From an uncultured Collinsella sp. (lineage in GTDB: Bacteria; Actinomycetota; Coriobacteriia; Coriobacteriales; Coriobacteriaceae): a DNA stretch of 25,135 nt. The notes under the pieces were generated by a model. That model worked only from the letters and a program-made list of their open reading frames with translations, was not told the DNA's origin and did no database searches. Shown piece after piece: positions 6,327-13,489 of the stretch. A program made the translations under genes and the position numbers. Within the stretch, counting starts at the first letter, position 1. Each line of letters opens with the position of its first letter. The stretch covers positions 1-25,135 of the forward strand of contig USAX01000012.1 in assembly GCA_900552705.1 (NCBI GenBank), given 5' to 3'.

Positions 6327-7358
6327 CTAGCGCTGGACGTAGGCGCGGACGAGCTCGTAGGTGTTGCGCACACCGTCGATGTGGCTGCGCTCGTAGTTGT
6401 GGCTCGCGTACACGCCGGGGCCGATCAGGCCATGGCGAATGTCGTAGCCGGCCGAGAGCGTGGCCTCGACGTCGGAGCCGTAGTGCGGGTACACGTCGAT
6501 GGCGTAATCGAGCTCCAGCTCGCGCGCGATGTTGGACAGCGTGGTCACCAGGTCGTAGTTGTACGGACCGCCCGAATCCTTGGCGCAAATCGAAACCATG
6601 CGCTCGGTGCAACCCAGGTCGTCGCCCACGCAGCCCATGTCCACGCTGATCATCTCGCGCGTGTCGTCCGGCACAAAGGCACCGCCGTGGCCGACTTCCT
6701 CGTACACCGTAAAGAGCAGCGATACCTTGCGCGAAAGCGTCACCTCGCCGCCAGCAACGGCGCGGGCCAGGCCCAGCAGAATCGACGCCGACAGCTTGTC
6801 ATCCAGGAAGCGGCTCTTGATGTAGCCGCTCTCCGTCACCGTGGTACGCGGATCCATAGCGATGATATCGCCCGTCTGAATGCCCAGCTCAAGCACGTCG
6901 TCCTTGCTGTCAACGTTCTCGTCGAGCAGGATTTCCATGTTCTTCTCGATGGTCTTGACCGGCTCATCGGCCACATGCGCCGAAGGCTCGGTATTGAGGA
7001 CCACGCCCGTGTAGACATTGCCATCGCGTGTGTAGACGGTACAGTTCTCGCCATCGGCCGTAGACCACTGGTGCCCGCCGAGCGTCGTGGGGCGCAGGCG
7101 ACCATTGTCCTTAATGGAGCGTACCATGGCGCCCAGGGTATCGACATGGCTCGCCAGTACGAGCGGCTCGCCCTCGCCGCCAAGCTCAACCAGTACGTTG
7201 CCCTTATTGGAACGCTCGGGCCCAAAGCCCATATCGCGCAACGTTTCCATCAGATAATCAGTCGCCGCACGGGTATAGCCCGTAGGCGAAGCAATCGAGG
7301 TAAGCGCCTTCAACTGGTCAGTAATAAAACCAAGCGTAGAATCCATTTGGGACACCAT
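6327..7358 (-). CDS. M42 family metallopeptidase (glutamyl aminopeptidase-like)
   Basis: This is a cytoplasmic dinuclear-metal aminopeptidase of the tetrahedral TET type that trims short peptides. The 343-residue length is normal. Metal and catalytic motifs are SHVDTLGAM (H71, D73), RFLDDKLSASI (bridging Asp near 186), YEEVGHGG (E220/E221), SVDMG (D240) and the C-terminal SHNYERSHIDGV. The sequence PTTLGGHQW matches the substrate-pocket region. The start ATG at 7358 has GGAG six bases upstream; an ATG at 7346 is an alternative, and the frame extends further without a better site. fucO lies 123 bases upstream with no terminator between them, so read-through is possible. Substrate specificity cannot be told from sequence alone. 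Confidence 0.92.
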   Translation of the reverse strand: MVSQMDSTLGFITDQLKALTSIASPTGYTRAATDYLMETLRDMGFGPERSNKGNVLVELGGEGEPLVLASHVDTLGAMVRSIKDNGRLRPTTLGGHQWSTADGENCTVYTRDGNVYTGVVLNTEPSAHVADEPVKTIEKNMEILLDENVDSKDDVLELGIQTGDIIAMDPRTTVTESGYIKSRFLDDKLSASILLGLARAVAGGEVTLSRKVSLLFTVYEEVGHGGAFVPDDTREMISVDMGCVGDDLGCTERMVSICAKDSGGPYNYDLVTTLSNIARELELDYAIDVYPHYGSDVEATLSAGYDIRHGLIGPGVYASHNYERSHIDGVRNTYELVRAYVQR

Positions 7359-7481
7359 CCACAACTCCAAAGTCAACATCCCGTAATCAGTAAAAGCCCC
7401 AACAACGATACCATCACGCACAAATATTTACCCAGCGAGATGACCCATCGAGCTCTTCCGAACAGCGCCCGCCGAACCAGG

Positions 7482-8648
7482 TTAAGCAGCCGGGCAGATC
7501 TTCTTGAAGAGCTCGATGACGTCGTCGAGCGTCGCCTCGCGCGGGTTGCCCGGGAAGCAGGCGTCGGCCATGGCGTCCTTGGCCAGGACCTCGATCTCGT
7601 CAGCCTTCATGGCCTCGCAGACGTGCGGGATGTTCACGTCGGCAGAGAGCTGCTTAACGGCGGCGATGGCGGCATCGGCGGCCTCGTCGGTGCTCATGCC
7701 CGTGGTGTCAACGCCCATGGCGACGGCAACCTTGGCCAGACGCTCGGCGCAAACCGGCTTGTTGAACTCCATGGCGATCGGCAGCAGCATGGCGCAAGCG
7801 ACGCCGTGCGGGGTGTCGTAGTGAGCAGACAGGGTGTGAGCCATGGCGTGGTCGATACCCAGGCCAACGTTGGAGAAGCCCATGCCGGCGACATACTGGC
7901 CAAGAGCCATGCCCTCGCGGCCGGAGCCGGGCTGGCCGGACTTGGCCTCGGCGACGGAGTCGCGCAGGTTCTCGCTGATCAGCTTGATAGCCTCAAAGTG
8001 GAACATGTCGGAGAGCTCCCAAGCGCCCTTGGTGGTGTAGCCCTCGATGGCGTGGGTCAGAGCGTCCATGCCAGTGGCGGCGGTGAGGCCGGCGGGCATG
8101 GAGGCCATCATGTCGGGGTCGACGACGGCGACCTCGGGGGCGTCGTTGGTGTCGACGCACACGAACTTGCGGACCTTCTCGGGGTCGGTGATGACGTAGT
8201 TGATGGTCACCTCGGCGGCGGTACCGGCGGTCGTCGGCACGGCGATGGTGAACACGGCGTGGTTCTTAGTGGGAGCAACGCCCTCGAGGCTGCGGACATC
8301 GGCGAACTCGGGGTTGTTGATGATGATGCCAATGGCCTTAGCGGTGTCCATGGAGGAGCCGCCACCGATGGTCACGATAGCGTCAGCCTCGGCGGCCTTG
8401 AAGGCCTCGACGCCGTCCTTGACGTTCTGGATGGTGGGGTTGGGCTTGATCTCGGAGTAGAGGCTCCAAGCGATGCCGGCGGCGTCGAGCTCGTCGGTCA
8501 CCTTAGCGGTAACGCCAAACTTAACCAGATCGGGGTCGGAGCAGACGAAGATCTTCTTGTAGCCGCGACGCTGGAGCTCGCCGGGGATCTCCTTGATGGC
8601 GCCGGAACCATGATAAGAGATGGTATTGAGAACGAAACGATTAGCCAT
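7482..8648 (-). CDS. fucO: Iron-dependent alcohol dehydrogenase, lactaldehyde reductase type
   Basis: The 388-residue protein aligns closely from memory with E. coli FucO, which reduces L-lactaldehyde to 1,2-propanediol with NADH and Fe(II). Shared stretches include CKAIGI-like TAKAIGI, NNPEFADVRSLEG, PTTAGTAAEVTINYVIT and LGQYVAGMGFSNVGLG. The NAD-binding GGGSSMD is at 95-101, and the iron ligands are D195, H199, H267 and H281 (the last two in IDHAMAH and TPHG). The start ATG follows GGAGG by six bases. No fucose pathway gene is nearby, so its in vivo substrate may instead be glycolaldehyde, lactaldehyde from rhamnose or fucose, or another short aldehyde. A promoter with LacI-like operator sequence lies upstream. 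Confidence 0.9.
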   Translation of the reverse strand: MANRFVLNTISYHGSGAIKEIPGELQRRGYKKIFVCSDPDLVKFGVTAKVTDELDAAGIAWSLYSEIKPNPTIQNVKDGVEAFKAAEADAIVTIGGGSSMDTAKAIGIIINNPEFADVRSLEGVAPTKNHAVFTIAVPTTAGTAAEVTINYVITDPEKVRKFVCVDTNDAPEVAVVDPDMMASMPAGLTAATGMDALTHAIEGYTTKGAWELSDMFHFEAIKLISENLRDSVAEAKSGQPGSGREGMALGQYVAGMGFSNVGLGIDHAMAHTLSAHYDTPHGVACAMLLPIAMEFNKPVCAERLAKVAVAMGVDTTGMSTDEAADAAIAAVKQLSADVNIPHVCEAMKADEIEVLAKDAMADACFPGNPREATLDDVIELFKKICPAA

Positions 8649-8691
8649 TGATAGCCTCCCATCGTGTGCGGGGCACCCATTACGCCCCACG

Positions 8692-8764
8692 CTATAAGTC
8701 CCATCCTAACGCTTTTGAAACAAAAAACACGTGAGAACGTCAAAATTGTTAAAGCGTTTCAACA
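8692..8764 (-). promoter_or_regulatory. fucO promoter with LacI/CcpA-like operator half-sites
   Basis: On the minus strand, TTTCAA (8715-8720) and TTATAG (8692-8697) are 17 bases apart and point to fucO. The -35 is embedded in AACGCTTTTGAAACA (8708-8722). A related imperfect dyad with central CG and TGTT/AACA ends lies at 8747-8764. Central-CG dyads of this kind are typical of LacI-family sites. A sugar- or catabolite-responsive repressor is inferred. Confidence 0.45.
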
Positions 8765-8771
8765 GGAGATG

Positions 8772-8810
8772 AAAAATAATGCGGCGAAGGGACAGCCCCT
8801 TTGCCGCATT
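8772..8810 (-). terminator. Terminator of the YoaK gene
   Basis: Read on the minus strand, a 14-bp stem (AATGCGGCAAAGGG with a CCCTTCGCCGCATT partner, four-base loop, one G-T pair) is followed by ATTTTTC. It begins four bases after the stop codon of the upstream gene. Confidence 0.9.
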
Positions 8811-8813
8811 CGG

Positions 8814-9530
8814 TTACTTTCGGCAGCCCTCTTTCCAAGCCTCGGCCGCAACCTTCCAGCGAAAACGCAAGTCGCGCTCGCGGTCGATGAACATGATGGC
8901 AAACGCGATAAACAGCAGCACGCTCGCCACCGCAATGGAGTGCAGTCCCATGCGCTCAATACACCAGTTGCCCAGCACGGCGCCAAACACAAAGGTAAAG
9001 ATCACGCCAAAGTACAGCAGGCCGTTTTCCAAAAAGCCGCGCTTGTGGGTGATGATGTAATCGTCCACGTTTTGCAGCGCGTTGCGCAAGTTGCCGATGC
9101 ACATGGTCGTGGCGATGCCGTGACCGTGGATCTTGCGGAAGCTCTCGACTTGCATACCGCAGGCAAACGAAGTAAGGCAGTTGGCGAGCAGGTTGAAATC
9201 GCCGCCCGGGATAAAGCTCACGCCCAGCAAGATAACGGCTTCAAAAAACACCGTCACCTGGCGCCAGTGAATCACACTGCCAAACCGCTCGTGAACCAGG
9301 TCGGCAAGCATAATGCCCACGGCAAACGACACCACGGGAAAGAAGTAGCGTCCCGCCAGCGTCCAGTTGCCCTCCGAGATGCTCACGCCCACCAGCAAGA
9401 TATTGCCCGTCTGCGCGTTTGCGAAAACATGGTCGCGCCCAATGTACGAATACACATCCATAAAGCCACCGGCGAGCGCCAAGATGATGCCCAGCTCAAT
9501 AGACTCCGATATCTGTTTGGCACGCTGCAT
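8814..9530 (-). CDS. YoaK/DUF1275 family membrane protein
   Basis: The 238-residue protein has about six hydrophobic helices. The family signature near the start is GIILALAGGFMDVYSYIGRDHVFANAQTGNILLVG, followed by FACGMQVESFRKIHG and TTMCIGNLRNAL, all typical of YoaK/DUF1275 proteins. The family's function is not established; a transporter or channel has been suggested. The ATG at 9530 lies ten bases after AAGGAGG. A closer ATG at 9540 is out of frame and the preceding in-frame codons have no better site. It is monocistronic with a strong terminator, and divergent from ygiQ. Confidence 0.88.
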   Translation of the reverse strand: MQRAKQISESIELGIILALAGGFMDVYSYIGRDHVFANAQTGNILLVGVSISEGNWTLAGRYFFPVVSFAVGIMLADLVHERFGSVIHWRQVTVFFEAVILLGVSFIPGGDFNLLANCLTSFACGMQVESFRKIHGHGIATTMCIGNLRNALQNVDDYIITHKRGFLENGLLYFGVIFTFVFGAVLGNWCIERMGLHSIAVASVLLFIAFAIMFIDRERDLRFRWKVAAEAWKEGCRK

Positions 9531-9711
9531 CGTCGTGCATCCTCCTTGTTGACGACTCTCTCGTGCGTTGGCGGAAACATAGCCGCCGTTCATACTGTAA
9601 CCCATTGACAACATGGCGTGCGCGCGAGACGGGTTCCCCAACGCGCAGATACACAGTCTGGAAACAAACGATTGGCTCAGCGACGCCCTCACTCACCAGC
9701 TCATGTACTCC

Positions 9712-9752
9712 ACCAGTCTTTTTAGCCCCGTCCCAAAAAGACTGGTTACAAT
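9712..9752 (+). promoter_or_regulatory. 12-bp inverted repeat abutting the ygiQ -10
   Basis: ACCAGTCTTTTT (9712-9723) and AAAAAGACTGGT (9735-9746) are perfect reverse complements with an 11-base C-rich spacer. TACAAT at 9747-9752 directly follows and is a good -10 for ygiQ, so the repeat occupies the -35 region. No T run follows in either direction to suggest a terminator. A repressor or activator site is likely. Confidence 0.55.
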
Positions 9753-9783
9753 TACGTGCAGCATACAAACACCGGGAGGGATC

Positions 9784-11925
9784 GTGGCAAAAAAGCCTCA
9801 GCACGCTCAGAACAACCAGCGCAGTCAGCAGGGCAAACAGGGCCAGCAGCAAAAGCGCGGCGGTAAGGCGCAGGCCACGGTCGCCCGCACCAAGCATTCC
9901 CAAGCGACGCCCGCCCGCCCCTGGCGTCCGGGCCGCGATAAGTTCCTCCCCGTCAGCCGGGCCGACATGGGTGCGCGCGGCTGGGACCAGTGCGACTTTG
10001 TCTACGTCTGCGGCGACGCCTACGTGGACCATCCCAGCTTTGGCATGGCCATCATCAGCCGTGTCCTCGACGCGCACGGCTACAAGGTGGGCATCATCTG
10101 TCAACCCGACTGGACTGACCCCGCCAGCATCACTGTGCTCGGCGAGCCGCGCCTGGGCTTTCTCGTCAGTGCCGGCAACATGGACTCCATGGTCAACCAC
10201 TATTCGGTGACAAAGCACCGCCGCCACACCGACGCCTACACTCCCGGTGGCGAGGAGGGGCACCGTCCCAACCGAGCTGTCACGGTCTACGGCAACCTCA
10301 TCCGCCAGACGTTCAAGGACGCTCCCATCATCATCGGCGGCATCGAGGCGAGCCTGCGCCGCCTGGCCCACTACGACTACTGGCAGGACAAGCTCAAGCG
10401 CTCGGTACTGCTCGACTCGGGCGCCGACATCCTCATCTACGGCATGGGCGAGCACGCGATCGTCGAGATCGCCGACGCGCTCGACGCGGGGCTGCCCGTC
10501 GATCAGATCACCTATATCAACGGCACCGTCTACCGCACAGGCTCGCTCGACGAGGTCTACGACTACGACCTGCTGCCCAGCTGGGACGACCTTGCCGCCG
10601 ACAAGCTCAACTACGCGCGCAGCTTTAACGTGCAGCAGCAGAATATGGACCCCATCACCGGACATCGCCTGGTAGAGCCCTACCCCAACAGCGTCTATGT
10701 GGTGCAAAACCCACCGTCGGCGCCGCTCACCACCGACGAGATGGACGAGGTGGCCGAACTCCCCTACGCACGCGATTGGCATCCCGACTACGACGCGGCA
10801 GGCGGCGTGCCGGCCTTTGCCGAGATCAAGTTTTCCATTAGCTCCAACCGCGGGTGCTTTGGCGAGTGCTCGTTTTGCGCCCTCACCTTCCACCAGGGCC
10901 GTGTGCTGCAGATGCGCAGCCACGATTCGATCATGCGCGAGGCCGAGCTGCTCACGCGCGACCCCGAGTTTAAGGGCTACATCAACGACGTGGGCGGGCC
11001 GACGGCCAACTTTAGCCGCCCTGCCTGCGACAAGCAGCTCAAGCACGGCGTGTGCAAGAACAAGCGCTGCCTGTGGCCGAGCGTATGCAAGAACATGGTG
11101 GTCGACGAGAGCGGCTACACGCAGTTGCTGCGCGACCTGCGCCAGCTACCGGGCGTCAAGAAGGTCTTCGTCCGCAGCGGCATCCGCTTTGACTACACCA
11201 TGGCCGATGCCTCGGACGAGTTTTTGCGCGAGCTGCTGGAGCATCACGTCTCGGGCCAACTGCGCGTAGCGCCCGAGCATGTGAGCGACGCGGTACTGTC
11301 CGTGATGGGCAAGCCGAGCCGCGCCGTCTACGACGCATTCTGCCGTAAATTTGAACGCCTGAACCGCGAATACGGACTCAAGCAGTACGTAGTGCCGTAC
11401 CTAATCTCGAGCCATCCCGGCTCAACGATGAAGGAAGCAGTGGACCTTGCCGAGGCCGTGCGCGACATGGGCTATATGCCCGAGCAGGTGCAAGACTTCT
11501 ACCCCACCCCGTCCACCATGTCGACGTGTATGTACTACACCGGCGTGGATCCGCGCACCATGGAGCCGATCTATGTGGCGCGCGACCCGCACGAGAAGGC
11601 CATGCAGCGCGCGCTCATCCAGTATCGCAAGCCCGAGAACTACAAGCTGGTGCGCGAGGCGCTGGAAAAGGCCGGCCGCCGCGATTTGATCGGCTACACC
11701 AAGCATTGCCTGATTCGTCCCGTGCCCCCGCGTCCGGGCGAGACGTCTGCTGGCGGTGGCCATGGCACCGGCAAGAAGGGCGGCAAGGCCCACGGTGGCG
11801 CCGCCGGCAAGGGACCCAAAGGCAGCAAGGGCCACGGTGGCATGTCGCGCGCGCAGAACACTGCCGGACGCAACCGCGCGGCCCAGGGACGTCAGGGCGC
11901 CAACGGCGGCGGACGCCGCAACTAG
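9784..11925 (+). CDS. ygiQ: YgiQ family radical SAM protein
   Basis: The 713-residue protein has the YgiQ layout: an N-terminal cobalamin-binding-like region (GWDQCDFVYVCGDAYVDHPSFG and GIIGGIEASLRR-like IIIGGIEASLRRLAHYDYW), then the radical SAM core with the [4Fe-4S] motif GCFGECSFCALTFHQGR (C358, C362, C365), a cysteine-rich insert (CDKQLKHGVCKNKRC) and PEHVSDAVLSVMGKPS. The reaction is unknown for this family. The start chosen is GTG at 9784, preceded by GGGAGG; upstream in-frame ATGs lack a site and would place the promoter inside the gene. Both ends are basic and low-complexity: the first 40 residues (Q/K/R-rich) and the last 60 (GKKGGKAHGG, GRNRAAQGRQG), which suggests RNA or DNA association. 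Confidence 0.9.
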   Translation: MAKKPQHAQNNQRSQQGKQGQQQKRGGKAQATVARTKHSQATPARPWRPGRDKFLPVSRADMGARGWDQCDFVYVCGDAYVDHPSFGMAIISRVLDAHGYKVGIICQPDWTDPASITVLGEPRLGFLVSAGNMDSMVNHYSVTKHRRHTDAYTPGGEEGHRPNRAVTVYGNLIRQTFKDAPIIIGGIEASLRRLAHYDYWQDKLKRSVLLDSGADILIYGMGEHAIVEIADALDAGLPVDQITYINGTVYRTGSLDEVYDYDLLPSWDDLAADKLNYARSFNVQQQNMDPITGHRLVEPYPNSVYVVQNPPSAPLTTDEMDEVAELPYARDWHPDYDAAGGVPAFAEIKFSISSNRGCFGECSFCALTFHQGRVLQMRSHDSIMREAELLTRDPEFKGYINDVGGPTANFSRPACDKQLKHGVCKNKRCLWPSVCKNMVVDESGYTQLLRDLRQLPGVKKVFVRSGIRFDYTMADASDEFLRELLEHHVSGQLRVAPEHVSDAVLSVMGKPSRAVYDAFCRKFERLNREYGLKQYVVPYLISSHPGSTMKEAVDLAEAVRDMGYMPEQVQDFYPTPSTMSTCMYYTGVDPRTMEPIYVARDPHEKAMQRALIQYRKPENYKLVREALEKAGRRDLIGYTKHCLIRPVPPRPGETSAGGGHGTGKKGGKAHGGAAGKGPKGSKGHGGMSRAQNTAGRNRAAQGRQGANGGGRRN

Positions 11926-11974
11926 CGTGGCGAGGGCCGGCCGGTGTCTCTTGGCCAGTCGGCGTCTCCTCATC

Positions 11975-12086
11975 GCCCAAGCGTGTTTTCCCTAGGGGAA
12001 ACACGCTTGGGCTGTCTCCAGTCGTGATTTCCCTAGGGGGAACACGCTCAGACACGCCTAGCCGTGTTTTCCTTAGGGGAATCACG
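11975..12086. repeat. Three tandem palindromes between convergent genes
   Basis: Three copies of a dyad with the core CCCTAGGGG or CCTTAGGGG flanked by CGTGTTTT/AACACG-type arms start at 11982, 12023 and 12063, a spacing of 40-41 bp. The first is extended to a 38-bp near-perfect palindrome by GCCCAAG/CTTGGGC. The third runs into the last codons of the CPBP gene. They lie between the 3' ends of ygiQ and the protease gene. They may serve as bidirectional transcription stops, though no T runs follow. Confidence 0.75.
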
Positions 12087-12990
12087 CTTGCTGGTAGGGA
12101 TGATCCGTCTGGCACGTCAGTTTGAGCGACCGCATCGCCTCTACCAGCACAAAGCCAGCGATGGCAACCGTGATCACTACGTCGAGCGGCGTGTTCACAA
12201 ACCACAGCGGGCCCATGAGGTACGACCCGGCATTAAAGGCAAAGTGCAGCAGAATCGTGTAGCGGAGCTTTCCGGTCGTCACGAGCACCCAGCCAAAGAT
12301 GAGGCCGGCGGCACCCGCGTAGCAACCCTGAACCCAATTCATGTGCATAAAACCGAAGATTGCCGCCTGCAGCACAATCGCCGCGGCGATACCCCACGTG
12401 CTTGGGGCCGCCCAGGGCACCATGGCACCGTCCTGCGCGCTCGCACGACGCCGGCGCTTCCAAAGTGGGCGACACTGCGGATTAAACGCTCGGAGCGAAA
12501 ACTCAAAAATAATGCCGCGCACCAGCAGCTCTTCACAAAATGGGGCGCCGAGCACCGTAGTCAGGACGGCGAGATAGCTGGTGTCGCCCATACCTGTTTC
12601 CTCGACAAGCTCGCTGTAGTCGGCCGCGGCGTCGGGCAACAGCGACAGCACGGCGTCGGTCACGTAGCCAACGACCACCTGCAGGGCAAGGCCAATCACG
12701 ACAACGCAAGCGATGCGCTTCCATGCAGCACTTGCTCCCCCGCCGAGCGGACGTTCACCTTGCCGGCGCGCCATGAAGGAGCGGGGCCACAGATAACACC
12801 ACCACAGCAGCGCCATCAAAAACGACGCCGCCTGAGCGGCAGCCTGGAACCATTGGATATCGAGATTGTCGATCGGATAGCCCGTCAGCACCGATACGGC
12901 ATCGAGAACCGAAAACAGAACCACGCTCAGGGCTATATCGGCAGCGACAACGCCAAAACATGCAAGCGCCCACGCCATCGCATTGAGCAT
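12082..12990 (-). CDS. CPBP family intramembrane glutamic endopeptidase
   Basis: The 302-residue membrane protein has about eight hydrophobic segments and the three CPBP (Rce1/Abi-like) catalytic motifs: FCEELLVRG (E153, E154, R158), FGFMHMN (H216) and HFAFNAG (H249, N253). A basic hydrophilic loop (residues 173-190, KRRRRAS) separates motifs 1 and 2 and is longer than usual. The ATG at 12990 follows GAGGAGG with five to six bases of spacing. Members cleave prenylated or unmodified membrane peptides, including bacteriocin-related ones. No bacteriocin gene is visible nearby, so its substrate is unknown. Its last codons overlap the third palindrome of the tandem array. Confidence 0.9.
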   Translation of the reverse strand: MLNAMAWALACFGVVAADIALSVVLFSVLDAVSVLTGYPIDNLDIQWFQAAAQAASFLMALLWWCYLWPRSFMARRQGERPLGGGASAAWKRIACVVVIGLALQVVVGYVTDAVLSLLPDAAADYSELVEETGMGDTSYLAVLTTVLGAPFCEELLVRGIIFEFSLRAFNPQCRPLWKRRRRASAQDGAMVPWAAPSTWGIAAAIVLQAAIFGFMHMNWVQGCYAGAAGLIFGWVLVTTGKLRYTILLHFAFNAGSYLMGPLWFVNTPLDVVITVAIAGFVLVEAMRSLKLTCQTDHPYQQA

Positions 12991-13042
12991 GCCAACCTCC
13001 TCAAAACCGTTCCCTAGTTCTACCACAACTCGGCAGAGAGCT

Positions 13043-13073
13043 GATCCCATGGGGACGGAGGAAAACGGATCAC
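13043..13073 (+). repeat. 30-bp intergenic repeat, direct copy
   Basis: One unit with GATCCC...GGATCA ends and the core GGGGACGGAGGAAAAC. Its right end touches the stop codon of the RelB-like gene (13074). It has the same orientation as the copy at 13440-13470. Confidence 0.85.
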
Positions 13074-13274
13074 TTATTGATGAGAATCGGGCACAGTGCC
13101 AAAGGCCCCGCTGGGCGAAATGTCGAACGGAAAGGTGCCGCAGCGATTGAAGGCGGCGATGAACATGCGGATGGCGTTGGACGGCGTGGTGCCTACGAGC
13201 TGGGTTGCCGCCGCGAAGGCCGCCTTTTCCTCAGGCAAGACCTTCGCTACAACCGGGGTCATGTGTTCTGCCAT
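13074..13274 (-). CDS. RelB/DinJ family antitoxin-like protein without an adjacent toxin
   Basis: The 66-residue protein has the RelB/DinJ ribbon-helix-helix layout: a short strand (MTPVVAKVLPEEKAAF), then LVGTTPSNAIRMFIAAFNRCGTFPFDI, where the TTPSNAI.MFI helix and the terminal PFDI are characteristic. The start ATG at 13274 follows AAGGAAG. RelB-type proteins are normally encoded just before a RelE/YafQ toxin, but the next gene downstream is the CPBP protease and no toxin frame is present on either strand. It is therefore a solitary antitoxin or a stand-alone repressor. The gene and its promoter lie between two direct copies of the 30-bp repeat. Confidence 0.75.
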   Translation of the reverse strand: MAEHMTPVVAKVLPEEKAAFAAATQLVGTTPSNAIRMFIAAFNRCGTFPFDISPSGAFGTVPDSHQ

Positions 13275-13308
13275 GGCGCTTCCTTTTTGAAACGACGGTG
13301 GTGCGGAT

Positions 13309-13367
13309 AGATGCGGGCCACGCGGCTGGGCGACGGGCTGTGAAGGCAACCCGATTGGCCCGCATCT
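13309..13367 (-). repeat. 12-bp inverted repeat in the relB-like leader
   Basis: AGATGCGGGCCA (13309-13320) and TGGCCCGCATCT (13356-13367) are perfect reverse complements with a 35-base spacer. If transcription begins near 13419, this forms a hairpin in the 5' leader about 35 bases before the start codon. It could modulate translation or be a terminator-like remnant; no T run follows. Confidence 0.55.
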
Positions 13368-13385
13368 GGAGTTTGTTTCTACGGC

Positions 13386-13434
13386 GTTGGTATTACTTGG
13401 TATTCCTAAGTATTACCCCGCAGATAGAATAGCA
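13386..13434 (-). promoter_or_regulatory. relB-like promoter with three 10-bp phased repeats
   Basis: On the minus strand, an extended -10 (TGC-TATTCT, 13426-13434) is followed by three direct repeats, TAATACTTAG, GAATACCAAG and TAATACCAAC (13415 down to 13386), with an exact 10-bp period. One-turn spacing suits cooperative binding by ribbon-helix-helix dimers, so self-repression is plausible. The repeats are seen directly; the binder is inferred. Confidence 0.5.
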
Positions 13435-13439
13435 CACCT

Positions 13440-13470
13440 GATCCCTTGGGGACGGAGGAAAACGGATCAT
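13440..13470 (+). repeat. 30-bp intergenic repeat, direct copy
   Basis: A second direct copy of the unit (GATCCCTTGGGGACGG core, GGATCAT end). It lies 20 bases after the ABC transporter stop codon and just upstream of the relB-like -10, where a -35 would be expected. Confidence 0.85.
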
Positions 13471-13489
13471 TTTGTTGCTGAATAAGTAT

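Noticed and set aside
6381..8651. 756-codon open frame on the plus strand opposite the M42 peptidase and fucO
   Set aside because: It is a mirror of two well-supported minus-strand genes in GC-rich sequence, has no matching family, crosses a gene boundary and has a residue mix typical of antisense frames.
9496..11046. 516-codon minus-strand frame opposite ygiQ
   Set aside because: Antisense shadow of the radical SAM protein, with no ribosome binding site that fits and no recognisable domain.
11975..12086. Short CRISPR-like array
   Set aside because: Three units with a 40-41 bp period could suggest it, but each unit is a full palindrome, the intervals are only about 16 bases, and no cas gene is present.
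13275..13440. Possible small toxin gene next to the RelB-like gene
   Set aside because: Frames here are short, lack ribosome binding sites and carry no RelE/YafQ features; the region is better explained as promoter, phased repeats and leader hairpin.
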